Below are positions 33,530 through 42,984 of a stretch of DNA of 64,000 nt, in pieces (positions within the stretch are counted from its first letter, which is position 1; every line of letters starts with the position of its first letter). The stretch is taken from contig JACCIC010000207.1 in assembly GCA_018907035.1 (NCBI GenBank), forward strand, positions 565,001-629,000, read 5' to 3'. The notes under the pieces were generated by a model. It saw nothing but the letters and a program-made list of their open reading frames with translations, ran no database searches and was not told the DNA's origin. Position numbers and translations under genes: made by a program. Origin of the DNA: Sycobia sp. Sy_11 (Eukaryota; Arthropoda; Insecta; Hymenoptera; Epichrysomallidae).

Positions 33530-33806
33530 GTGAAGGATGCCAGCTGCAGCACTGCCAGCATTAAGTCATCAATCGGAACCCGCTGTAGTAGCGGAGGCTA
33601 CTGGGCACCACGAAGAGCTCGACGAGCCACCCGAACCTCGAACACGGAGCTCTAACGCACGGGCCGGCCTCATGAAACCTCTCGTCGTCCTAGCGCTCCC
33701 GGGTATGTACCTCTTCTACAAGTATAACCAGTATAGACGGGAACAACGCGAGCTCAGCAGACGGCGTATCACGGAACGCGGATTGCAACACCTGCATCAC
33801 AAAATC
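33530..33806 (+). CDS. Host exon: N-terminus of a small membrane protein (unidentified)
   Basis: ATG at 33537 opens 90 codons that end in phase 0 at a strong donor, ATC followed by GTAAGT (33807-33812). ACCATTAG at 33522-33529 is a plausible acceptor, so this is an internal or second exon with a 7-base 5' untranslated piece. Codon use is GC- and CpG-rich, unlike the flanks. The product has a soluble, Glu/Pro-rich first 43 residues, one hydrophobic helix (about 47-62, PLVVLALPGMYLFYKY), then a basic, heptad-like tail (YRREQRELSRRRITERGLQH). Positive charge after the helix suggests the tail is cytosolic or matrix side. I do not recognise the family. The reading frame past the donor is intron. 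Confidence 0.6.
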
Positions 33807-34326
33807 GTAAGTAAAGGCACTCTAATAGGTTTTCTCTTTTTTAACGTTATTTTTTACGTCTTTCTATGATTATACAGATAATTATACTATAACATTGTGT
33901 GAAACAGGATTAAAAGAAAAATGAGTTTCAAAAGTACTTCAGAAATTTTACAAATCATGCTTCACATTTATACGTCGTCGAATAGTTTAAGTCAAACAAA
34001 AATTTTAATTTATAAGAAGTATTTATAAGAAATATATATATGAAAAATTAAAAAATTTAAACCTGTTTTAATTATCATGTACATTTATGAAAATAACTTA
34101 TTTATCATAAATCGCTATAGAATTTTAAAAGATATATGCAGTGATCTATATTACTTCAACTAATTTCAGAGCAATATATTCTTTCTACTATAAATTTATA
34201 TAATTTCATATTATGACTTGTTCATTTTATGATCAAGCAAGGTTCTCCGCTGGTCAAGGTCAGTTGCTTCAATGTCAGTTCGCACCACTAAATAAATATT
34301 CACGGTATTGAATTAAAAAATTGATA

Positions 34327-34389
<63 letters not shown>

Positions 34390-34849
34390 AATAATAATTC
34401 ATATATATATATATCATAATAATAATTCATAATAATTTATACAAGCAAAGCTTTTTTTGGTTTGTACACGATAAAAAAAAACTTCTGAAACGATTGTTCT
34501 GAAATTGGACATATAAATTCTATATTATCTTGGGAAGGACATAGACGATGTTTTTTATTAAAAATCATTTTAATTTCGTCAATAAATTAAGTTAACAGTC
34601 TTAGCAGTCAGTTTTACCAGCAGCCAGTAAGTGTCATCATGAGTCACGAATATCATTTCAAAGTATTCCGCTGAAACATTAATACCAGACCAGCTCAATT
34701 GAATGGTCATAACCAACTTTGGGACTCGTATCCTATTAATATAAGAACTAGTTCTTCCAACTATCATAACCAATATATTAGATAACTTAATTAGATCTTA
34801 ACCAATGTATTAGATAAAAATCTAGCAATATTATAAGTTGGAAAATTTA
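33807..34849. other. Intron-like AT-rich DNA
   Basis: It follows the splice donor of the host exon. It contains a (TA)n tract (34329-34381) and no coding motif. A 64-codon minus-strand frame at 34579-34773 has no recognised match. The last part (about 34720-34849) shares words with the PLE region near 16890-16950 and may be decayed PLE. Confidence 0.5.
34329..34381. repeat. (TA)n microsatellite
   Basis: TA run of about 53 bases. Confidence 0.95.
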
Positions 34850-35174
34850 GAGAAGATATGACAAGATAGACATAATGCACGAGTTGATGTTAACAGAGGC
34901 AAAATTATTGTCTTATCATATGTTAGAGGATTCTGAAAGAATTAAAAGAAATTTTCGGAAATATAACATTCAATTTTCTTGAAAAATAGCAATAATTTGA
35001 GTAGATTGTTTAATAATTGCAAAGATAGGGATGATTTATGCTTAAAATCAGGAGTTATTTCCAAGATTAATTGCACGGATTGTGATAAATACTATATTGG
35101 ACAAACAGGTTGATATTTAAAAAAGAGAATTTATGAACATAAATATAGTTTACGTAGCTCACATATACATCTAC
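34850..35174 (+). pseudogene. PLE GIY-YIG endonuclease remnant
   Basis: Frames give a degraded lead-in with SNNLSRLFNNCKDRDDLCLK followed by GVISKINCTDCDKYYIGQTG, a stop, then YLKKRIYEHKYSL. This is the PLE-type GIY-YIG nuclease: paired Cys (CTDC), KYYIGQT as the GIY-YIG strand, catalytic Arg in KKRI-x-EH, and His. Sequence is cut straight after the EHKYSL block and joined to the 3' repeat at 35175. This copy has the endonuclease but lacks the segment between it and the C-terminal codons, the opposite of the copy at 35535. Confidence 0.82.
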
Positions 35175-35328
35175 GGAACATGGTATTAATAATAAGTATA
35201 AAAGGGAGAGTCTTGAAAGTCTTCATATTTCCAGGAATCAAAATAATGTGAATTTAATGTTAGAGTCTAGTAAATTGGACAATGTTTATCATTCCTTATT
35301 AAATTGATTAGAATATAAGGTTTAGTTT

Positions 35329-35370
35329 AGTCCCAGATGAGGAGCCGTAGCGAGCTCGAAACGTTGGACT
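35329..35370 (+). ncRNA. Hammerhead-like motif, PLE copy 1
   Basis: Helix I is five perfect pairs, AGTCC (35329-35333) with GGACT (35366-35370). The core CAGATGA (35334-35340) has A where U4 of CUGAUGA is expected. Helix II is GAGC/GCTC (35342-35345 with 35354-35357) after one unpaired G. GAAAC (35358-35362) and GTT (35363-35365) follow. Helix III has no loop (ACGT), as in the copy at 30811. The U4 change probably lowers or abolishes cleavage. Confidence 0.6.
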
Positions 35371-35384
35371 GGATCTTCAATTAG

Positions 35385-35456
35385 GTAAGGGTGTTGGGTA
35401 CACTCAGACTGCATTTTACTAACAAAAAATTTTTTCAGCTAATATTTTATTTTCAG
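35385..35456 (+). other. Intron-like segment in PLE leader repeat
   Basis: AG followed by GTAAGGG (donor, GT at 35385), an exact TACTAAC branch-point motif at 35417-35423, and two acceptors: TTTTTCAG ending 35438 (54-nt intron) and TTTTCAG ending 35456 (72-nt intron). The same arrangement is at 36294-36346/36364. Penelope is known to carry a short intron in its 5' repeat region, so splicing of a transcript started in the upstream repeat is plausible. Confidence 0.55.
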
Positions 35457-35534
35457 ATTAGTCTACAGAGGTGATTGTAAATAAGGACAGTCTGACTGTC
35501 ATTAGAATTTTTAATTTAATTTTTAATTTTTAAT

Positions 35535-36219
35535 TAAAAAACAATATAATATTCCAATTTTTTCATTTGATAATAAATTTTATGAACAAAAATACGGATG
35601 TCCAATGGGGTCGCCTTTGTCACCGGTTATAGCTAATTTAGTTATGGAAAAGTTGGAAAGTATAGCCTTGTCAAAATTGCTTTTTGAACCAATGATATGT
35701 AAGAGATATGTTGATGATATCTTTACAATTGTTCCAGAAGTTTTTGTGGATGAAATGGTGGATGTTTTCAATTTTGTACATGACAGAATTAAATTTACAA
35801 GGGAGGTTGAAGTTAATAGTCAGTTAAGTTTTCTGGACATTAATGTAATTAGATGTAGTAATAATAAGGTAAAACTTAATTGGTACAGAAAGCCTACTTG
35901 GTCAGGTAGGTTTTCAGATTTTAATTCACACCACCAATTCGGAAACAAAATTGGAGCATTAAAAGGTGTCATTGACAGAGCAATTAAATTGTCACATAAA
36001 GATTTTAGACAAAATAATTTACAGATAGTAAGAGAGACTTTAAAGTTTTTACATTCTTTTGATTTTGTGAATGTGGATATTTTGGAACATGGTATTAATA
36101 ATAAGTATAAACGGGAGAGTCTTGAAAGTCTTCATATTTCCAGGAATCAAAATAATGTGAATTTAATGTTAGAGTCTAGTAAATTGGACAATGTTTATCA
36201 TTCCTTATTAAATTGATTA
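35535..36219 (+). CDS. PLE reverse transcriptase, endonuclease deleted
   Basis: The open frame 35605-36216 actually continues upstream (DNKFYEQKYGCP precedes the Met), so its ATG is the Met of the conserved GCPMGSPLSPVIANLVMEKL block. YVDDIFTIVP (residues about 36-45, intact catalytic YVDD) follows, then RIKFTREVEVNSQLSFLDIN, LNWYRKPTWSGRFSDFNSHH and a helical region. Residues from about 155 on (HSFDFVNVDILEHG, RESLESLHIS) are the extreme C-terminus normally found after GIY-YIG, so the endonuclease domain was deleted in frame. The 5' half of RT is missing. Confidence 0.88.
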
Positions 36220-36443
36220 GAATATAAGGTTTAGTTTAGTCCCAGATGAGGAACCGTAGCGAGCTCGAAACGTTGGACTAGATCTTCAATTAGGTAAGGG
36301 TATTGGGGACACTCAGACTGTATTTTACTAACAAAAATTTTTTCAGCTAATATTTTATTTTCAGATTAGTCTACGGAGGTGATTGTAAATAAGGACAGTC
36401 TGACTGTCATTAGAATTTTTAATTTAATTTTTAATTTTTAATT
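36084..36443 (+). repeat. PLE long direct repeat, copy 2
   Basis: Second copy of the 360-base repeat at 35175. It contains the RT C-terminal codons, hammerhead-like motif, and intron-like segment (GT 36294, TACTAAC 36326-36332, acceptors ending 36346 and 36364). Confidence 0.9.
36238..36279 (+). ncRNA. Hammerhead-like motif, PLE copy 2
   Basis: Same layout as 35329-35370: AGTCC/GGACT helix I, CAGATGA core, GAAACGTT. One substitution (GAAC for GAGC at 36251-36254) breaks a pair of helix II, so this copy is likely inactive. Confidence 0.55.
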
Positions 36444-36605
36444 TTTGTTTTTATTATTTTTTTGTATTGATGTATTAATGTTAATGTAGATGTGTATTGA
36501 TGTTGTTACGTATTGTTTTCGATTGATTTGATTGGACTGTAAGACCAATGAAAAAATATTTATTAATTTGTATATACGCAGTCGATAAAAGTACAATTAA
36601 ATTAT
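36444..36605 (+). repeat. PLE tail
   Basis: T-rich start, GATGTATTAATGTTAATGTA, GATTGGACTGTAAGACCAAT, ATTTATTAATTTGTATA, then GCAGTCGATAAAAGTACAAT. This is the fullest tail in the window and the reference for the solo tails elsewhere. Confidence 0.8.
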
Positions 36606-36769
36606 AATATATGTATATATATATTCTAACCTCGTTTTTTTCGGGTTAATTACTCACCGTGTCCATGTATGAACGTACGTGTGTGCGTGAGCTCTCTCTA
36701 ATGCACACAGTGGTTCCAGCGGTATTTGGCACGGGCGGATAACAATGGTAAAGTAATGTAATAATAACT

Positions 36770-37345
36770 GAGACAATCATTTAGAATGATTGAGGACACA
36801 GCATTTATTTAGTCGGTAATTACGTAAGTGGTAGCTCGATCGTCAGCCACTTCCGCGGGATCCGCGACACACGGGGAAAACTAATAGGCACACCATGTCG
36901 TTTACACGGAAACGTATTTATATTTTAGGCGTGACCGCGATGATACTCGGGGGGAGGGGATGAAATGTCCAAGACCCGGACGCTGAGCCCATGCGTTGCA
37001 ACACCGTACACACAACGGTAACCCAGACGAAACCTGAATCTAGGACATAAAGTCCGTATTTAAAGTAACAGAAAGCTATATACCGTCATCGACCTGCCGA
37101 TGATCCTTCTCTCTCTCTCTCTCTCTCTTTTATCGCTGACATGAACGTCCTTAGCGGTTGCATCGTCCTTTTCTCTTTCTCTCTCTCTCTTTCTCTCTGT
37201 TAGTTGGCGTCGCTGGCCTACGCGGGCTATCTTTGTTTTACGCTCTGATGACGAATCGGGTCTTTAGGCCCCGGCAGCGGTGAGACGTAGGCGCGTGCTC
37301 CTACTGGGTTTACAGATGGTGACGTGGCGTCCCTCAGATGACTCC
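36770..37345 (+). repeat. LTR-like direct repeat, left copy
   Basis: Homologous, with gaps, to 39265-39775: GAGGACACAGCATTTATT, ATTTATATTTTAGGCG, GACGCTGAGC-CATGCGTT, (TC)n tracts at about 37109 and 37171, TTGGCGTCGC, CGGCAGCGGTGAGACG and GACGTGGCGTCC at the end. Both copies are preceded by a PLE tail. They could be LTRs of one Gypsy element whose integrase fragment lies between them. Confidence 0.65.
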
Positions 37346-38720
37346 CTGATGAGCCTTGAATGTGGCAGCAGTAGTATGCTCGTTAGCTTCTCAACGTTCG
37401 ATTCTGATGCTGGTTTTGTGGTTATAGGTGCTGGTATCTAGTCTGATCTGCTATTGGACTAGAAGACAGAGAGTCTATTTTTTTGGGCGTGTCTTCCACC
37501 TTCCCATTTTTTGTGACATGACGGACGGCATAAATGCATACTATTCACCGCAATATAAACGGAGATCGCCAGTCTCGGGTGAACTAACGTACACGATTGT
37601 CTGGCTTCTGTACTGGATGCTTCTTGGAAGGTACCCTCCGGTGAATATTTGGTCCTGCCCAATATGGTAATCTGATCGGTGCTCTAGATCTATACGGGAT
37701 TGCGTCCCTCGGATTTCCGTGCACATGTAACTTGCGATGGGATGCCTCAAACAGTACCGTCTTATGGGAAGCCTCACTGCCAGAACTATAGTCAATTGCT
37801 ATTTATTCCCGTGGTCCTCATATCTTTGTTTGAACGGATTGTAAATAAGATCCGTTTCTCTGGTCGTAATTTTACGTCTTTGCAGATGTGTATACTCTTC
37901 TTCAGCTATTCTCTCCTCTTCAACTTTGGTAGTTTTACATCATGATAATCTTACTTCTTCTCCTACGGTGGTATTTTTACGTCGTTCCGGACGGGTGCAA
38001 ATGATATTGTCTGCATTTTTTGTAGGTTTATGTCCATCCAGACGTTCACAGATGATGTTATTTCCAGCGCTTTCAGTAGTTTTGCGTTCTTACGGACGGG
38101 TGGGCGTTTGTCGTGCTAATCTTGTTTCTTCTCCTATGGTGGTAGTTTTACGTCATTCCCAACAGGTGCGCTCATCTTGAGCATTATCTCCTAATTCTTC
38201 TGTTTCAGCAGTATCGATAGGGTTCAGATGGAAGGGTTTCAGATTTGCCGGTTTTAATTCCGGTATTCCAGTACCTAGGATGGATCAACTGTAGCAGGCC
38301 ACGCCGACGAGTAAATCTCGGTCGGTTATTTTTGCTCTTCTGAGATATTCTGCGTTACATCTGGCCTGGATTCCATGAGCTCTCTTTCCTCTTGGAGTTT
38401 CTCTAATGCTCGCGCTACCTCATCATGTTGACGACAGGGCGTGAGAGCGTTTGGGGATCGTGGAATTCACGTTGACTGGGATCAGTCTTCACGCCTCTCC
38501 GGGGTCGGAGGTGAGATGCTCTGGAATTAATATATCCCCTGATCGACGAACTTGTTCGGTTATGGTTCACCGTAATCCTCGACCTCTGCCGATGACGTGC
38601 ACAATTGTTGTGGTCGTCGTTGATATTATCTGTGGAGAAAGTATTTGGATTAGGTAGGTATTACTTCTTTAAGTTTGAAACAAGTAGTTTTGTCTTTCGT
38701 CTATCGCTCAGATCCTCTAC
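37346..38720 (-). other. Unresolved interior, probably 3' part of a Gypsy element
   Basis: It lies downstream, in minus-strand sense, of an integrase fragment. Frames are interrupted; charged stretches such as RPERRKNTTVGEEVRL recur. In DNA terms a GTAGTTTTACGTC-type unit recurs four times between 37925 and 38160 with uneven spacing. No chromodomain, env or zinc knuckle was recognised. Confidence 0.4.
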
Positions 38721-38721
38721 T

Positions 38722-39056
38722 TCAAAAATTACAGGAGAAATTCTTCTCGTGACTTTGCACAGTGCTGATATATTGTTTCACCAGGTTGTATATCGTCGGT
38801 AGTTTCTTTATCTGATCGTACCAGTCTGCAGGTGTGAGACTCTGCATTTGCGGTACCGTTCCTTGAGAATATCGATACGTTGGCATCTGGTGTGGATTCT
38901 GACCGAAGTCAGAAGGACTGGAGATGCCTGTGTTGTTTTGTGCGCAGCTGTATTCACCGAAAATTCTAGCTTTGGGATGTGCAGATGACAATCTTTGTGA
39001 TCGTTTTTTATGAACATAGTTTTGATGACCCAGTTAATGCGCTGTACCAAATTTGC
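38722..39056 (-). pseudogene. Gypsy integrase C-terminal fragment
   Basis: The frame 38808-39050 starts VQRINWVIKTMFIKNDHKDC, then LHIPKLEFSVNTAAHKTTQA and SPVLLTSVRI. This is the end of the integrase core (ER-x-N-x-x-i-k-t ... l-x-x-x-NtaxhxtTgxsP). The overlapping frame 38722-38991 carries TPADWYDQIKKLPTIYNLVK, the helix linking core to the C-terminal domain. The segment is cut at about 39056 by a PLE tail. Confidence 0.78.
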
Positions 39057-39064
39057 TTGGACAT

Positions 39065-39245
39065 GAAATGGAGATAATTTTTAATTTTTATTTTTATTAT
39101 TATTTTTTGTATATTGATGTATTAATATTAATATAAATATATATTTATAATATTACGTATTATTTTCGACTTATTTAATTGGAATGTAAGACCAGTGAAA
39201 ATATGTAATAATTTGTATATAAGCAGTCAACAAAAGCACTTAGAA
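39065..39245 (+). repeat. PLE tail (solo)
   Basis: T-rich start, GATGTATTAATATTAATATA, AATTGGAATGTAAGACCAGT, AATTTGTATATAAGCAGTCA. It matches the tail at 36444-36605. Confidence 0.75.
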
Positions 39246-39264
39246 CAACATCTCAGACACGCAT

Positions 39265-39775
39265 CTAGAACGATTGAAGACACAGCATTTCCTTAAACGA
39301 TAATTACATAAGTTGTAGTTCACTCGCGACCCATTCCTGGCGGGATCTGTGATACATAGACAGAACTAACAGGTACAAAGCATCGTCTATACTGGATGTA
39401 TTTATAATTTAGGCGAGAGGGAAGTGATACACGGGAGAAGAAATGTCGGAGGCGCGGACACTGAGCTCATGCGTTACAAAAACCTACACACGACGTCGGG
39501 CCAGGAGAAGCCTGAATCTAGGAAATACTTAAATTAACAATAAGCTGCTTGCCATCGCCGACCTACTTGTGATCCTTTTCTCTCTCTCGTCGCTGGTGCG
39601 GACGCCCTCAACGGTGGCGTCCTCCTTCACTTTCACTCTCTCTCTCTCTCTCTACTAATTGGCGTCGCAGACCGACGCAGGCTCTCTTCCTCTCTCGCTC
39701 TGATGGATCGGGGATGAATCGAGGCTTTCGGCCCAGGCAGCGGTGAGACGGACATGACATGGCGTCCATCAGTGG
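39265..39775 (+). repeat. LTR-like direct repeat, right copy
   Basis: Partner of 36770-37345; see there. It ends GACATGGCGTCCATCAG, shared with GACGTGGCGTCCCTCAG on the left, after which the two diverge. Confidence 0.65.
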
Positions 39776-40605
39776 TATCTTCGTTCAAATGGGGCGCACT
39801 CTCGCGGTTCAACAATATTCGTTTCACGATTGTGTGCGAATACTCGCGGTTTTAATTGTACCGTAAGTGCAATCGCCGGTTTTGTGGGTTACAATATATA
39901 TATATATATATTGTATAAAATGGTACGAGTCATATGAAATCGGTTAAATTCTTATCTCGGGCGAAGCCGAGACGGGGTATGCTAATATATATAGGTATAA
40001 ACATAATTAAATAACATAAATTAATTATTGGTTTACAAAAAAAAGTTTAAGTTCAGCAAAAACATGTCTGGTTCAAATAGACTCGACTTGCCAAGCAAAA
40101 CGTTGGAATAAAGAATTTGATCGGCTTTAATATTACTTTATACAAAATATATAAATAATTGCCTTATAAAATAAGGCAAAATATATTGCCTTATAAAATA
40201 AGGCAAGTATGGTGTATTCAACATTATAATCATTTAAAAATTCTTCTGTATAATGTACTGTATTTATATAAATGATAATTTTTCCTAATTCGACTTCACA
40301 TTCAGACAATTAGGATGCTTAATGCTGTTTATAATTATTTAATTTAATAATAAATAACTAAAAGCATATAACTTTTAGGTAAAAGACATATTGAACGAAA
40401 CAAAGCTAATTAAAGAATAAAAGTTAGTATCCTTGTAAAAATCTTACTATTACAGGGGTGAACGTGCCACCCTCAAAAACACTCTTTCTCCAGCATTTCT
40501 CCATATACATCAAAAAAATATTATATTATCATATCATATAATATTATATTATATTATATATATTATATTACATTATATTATATATATTATATCATAGTGT
40601 GTATA
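39776..40605. other. AT-rich spacer with twin palindromes
   Basis: No gene. (TA)n at about 39894-39911. Two 21-base palindromic units with 9-base arms TTGCCTTAT/ATAAGGCAA lie 27 bases apart (40159-40179 and 40186-40206). An irregular TTATA-type tract at 40526-40590 precedes the mariner. Confidence 0.6.
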
Positions 40606-40607
40606 TA

Positions 40608-41849
40608 TTAGGTTGTCAAATATCTCCCTTCCGCTTTTTGCTCTTCATTCAATGCTTTATAAAACACTAGTCAGTTTTACTTCAAATATGCGCCGTTTTC
40701 TTCGATAATCTGTTTCCATCTAGACGGAAACTTCATAATACCCCTCTCGTAGTAACCCCTCTTATTTTTAAAGAACTCGGACAGCCACTTTGCACAAGTC
40801 TCTTTCGAGGGCGTTCGACATGGACAGGAACAGGTAGTAATCACTTCGCGCTATGTCCGGGCTATATGGTGGATGCGATAAAATTTCTCATCCGAACTCC
40901 CGTAGCTTCTGACGAGTCATCAACGAAGTGTGTGGTCTGGCGTTATCCTAGTGGAACACTACAATCTTCCTGTTGGCTAATTGTGGACGCTTCTGGTCGA
41001 CAGCCTGCTTCAAGCGGTCCAGTTGTTCACAGTAGATGGTAGAATTAAGCATCTGGTCATATGGGAGCACCACATAGTGGATGATTCCCTTCCAGTCCCA
41101 CTAAATACATAGCAAAACCTTCCTGGCCGTCAATCCCGGCTTGGCCCCTGTTTGGGACAATCCACCAGCCTTGGATCACGACCATTTTCACTTGATATTG
41201 TCATATGGGATCCATTTTTCGTCGCCAGCACCATCCGCTTCAAAAATGGGTCGAGTTCGTTCCTTTTCAGCAGCACATCGCAGGCGTTGATTCGGTCCAG
41301 TAGGTTTTTTTGGATCAAATCATGCGACATCCAAACATCAAGCTTTTTTTGTATCCAGCCTTCTACAGATGGTTTAAAATGGTTTGGTGACTAACTCTCT
41401 GGTGATATCATGAGCTGACACATGCCGGTCTGACTCGATAAATTCTATGATTTGATCGGTCTTCGTCATCACAGGTCTTCCGCCGGCTAAGCCAGCCGTC
41501 GTTTTCACTGGCTCTGAATCGTCGAAAACATTCCTTTGTGGTTCGAAGTGATAGCGTACCATGCCCCAAAATATCATGAATGTCACGGAACGTTTCTCTA
41601 GCGGATTTACCTTTGACGAAGGAAAACTTTAAAATAGCGCGAAGTTCGGCGTTAGTGAACTCCATGTTTATACGTCTATAACGTTTAAACGCAATATCCA
41701 AACTAATCATACATAGAGTCGTTTTGTACGTTATATCAAGACCTTTCAAATTATGTATAGTATTGCCAGATAGGAGCTCTGTAGCGCTCTGTACATAGCC
41801 GCGAAATTCGTAAGACAAAAAGGCGGAAGGGAGATATTTGAGAACCTTA
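40608..41849 (-). mobile_element. Structurally complete mariner element
   Basis: Terminal inverted repeats of about 30 bases: TTAGGTTGTCAAATATCTCC from 40608 and its near-exact inverse ending at 41849, flanked by TA on both sides (40606-40607 and 41850-41851), the normal mariner target duplication. Total length 1,242 bases is typical for mariner. The transposase inside runs on the minus strand and is broken. TIRs agree at all but a few positions. Confidence 0.93.
40655..41665 (-). pseudogene. Mariner transposase, frameshifted
   Basis: Start ATG at 41665 (MEFTNAELRAILKFSFVKGK, the first helix-turn-helix). The frame shifts near 41500 to GGRPVMTKTDQIIEFIESDR (second HTH, frame 41374-41586), then to DVWMSHDLIQKNLLDRINAC in frame 41130-41330 with further stops. 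Linker WVPHEL is changed to WMSHDL. All three catalytic aspartates can be traced: DEKW, then H-stop-DNARPH, then SPDIARSDYYLF. At least two frameshifts and several nonsense codons, including one beside the second aspartate, inactivate it. Confidence 0.9.
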
Positions 41850-42434
41850 TATGTTATATTATATTGTGTTATATTATATCATATTAGACCACATCAACTG
41901 CTATAAAAGGGATTAACATAATAGACAAATAAACATAAAGCATATTATTAATAGTTATTAACTATATAACAGATAAATAAATAATAAACAATTTAAATAA
42001 TATTGAACAATAAATAAGATCGTCAATATGTAATTGGAAGAAAGTTGTTAAAGGATACCCATACAATTAACTGGTAAATAAGCGATAAGCATCTATTAAA
42101 ATATATAATATCAATAATTAATAAATAACTAAATAATACATAATTTAGAATCTTAGCGAAAATAAATGATACGTTTCAAATTTAAATAAATAAATAGCTA
42201 AGCTGACTTAGGCTAGAAATATTTTATTAACAATAAATATATAATAAACAATTTTGTCTTGCATTAGCAACCAAATTTTTTTTTTAAATTTTCTTTAGTT
42301 TTATCTAAAACCAAGAAAATTTTTGCAAGAATTTTTTATGATTTTTATGTAGTATTTTTAGCACTTTTTCCTCCTGTGTCATACTATGGAAATAATATCT
42401 GGAGAAATAAGAACATCAGTGGAAGTCGACCGTT
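41850..42434. other. AT-rich spacer, no gene seen
   Basis: A-rich, composition like (TAAATAA)n. No motif was recognised. Confidence 0.55.
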
Positions 42435-42715
42435 ATTAGCATTTTCTTCCTTAATAACTGGAATAATACTGAAGAGCTACATATAAAATAAAAATAATAA
42501 AAATATTAAAAATAATAATAACAATGATATAATAAATAAAATAAGGAAGAAAAGAGATAATCGTCTAAGTCAATGTAACAATTTAGAAAACAATAGAATA
42601 AAAATAAACTTTATTTCTTCTTTAAATTAGAAAAAAGAGGCACATCAATATCCACTATTTTAAACTTTATGACGGATAATTGAAACTAACTGTAAATAAT
42701 TTAAAATAATTTAAA
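42435..42715 (-). repeat. LTR/leader-like repeat shared with 10907-11195
   Basis: Its reverse complement aligns with 10907-11195 over about 285 bases (ATTTACAGTTA, TCCGTCATAAAGTTTAAAAT, AAATTGTTACATTGACTTAG). It abuts a reversed PLE tail on the right. It is likely the same LTR or leader family as the Gypsy pol at 11556. Confidence 0.7.
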
Positions 42716-42875
42716 TTAATAAATATTTTCATTGGTCTTACTGTCCAATTAAATAAGTCAAAAATAATACGTAATAATATCAATAAATATTTATATTAAT
42801 ATTAATACACCAATCTACAAAAATAATAAAAATAAAAAATAAAAATTGAAAATTATAATGTCAGTCAGACAGATC
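42716..42875 (-). repeat. PLE tail (reverse orientation)
   Basis: AATAAATATTTTCATTGGTC, TTACTGTCCAATTAAAT and the closing GTCAGTCAGACAGATC are the reverse of the tail at 39065-39245. Confidence 0.75.
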
Positions 42876-42984
42876 TACACCAATAAGAAAAGATCAGCAA
42901 TACTGAAAAGTTTTGGAGCAGAACCGGCCGATAATGCGAAAGCTGGTACGGCCGGGAATGTTTATGTGCAACAAAGCATAACTG

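Larger units (their letters stand above)
35175..35534 (+). repeat. PLE long direct repeat, copy 1
   Basis: Nearly identical to 36084-36443 over about 360 bases (constant offset of about 909, a few substitutions and small gaps). Contents in order: last PLE codons (RESLESLHISR..., stop near 35307), hammerhead-like motif (35329-35370), intron-like segment, AAGGACAGTCTGACTGTCAT, T-rich start of the tail. PLEs are known for such pseudo-LTRs formed by tandem copies. Confidence 0.9.

Noticed and set aside
37318..37345. Primer binding site at GACGTGGCGTCC (also 39760)
   Set aside because: The word is shared by both LTR-like copies, and the only integrase fragment nearby is on the opposite strand, so a primer site is not supported.
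37925..38160. Possible CRISPR-like or minisatellite array (GTAGTTTTACGTC units)
   Set aside because: Only four imperfect units with uneven spacing, in a eukaryotic transposon context; not an array.
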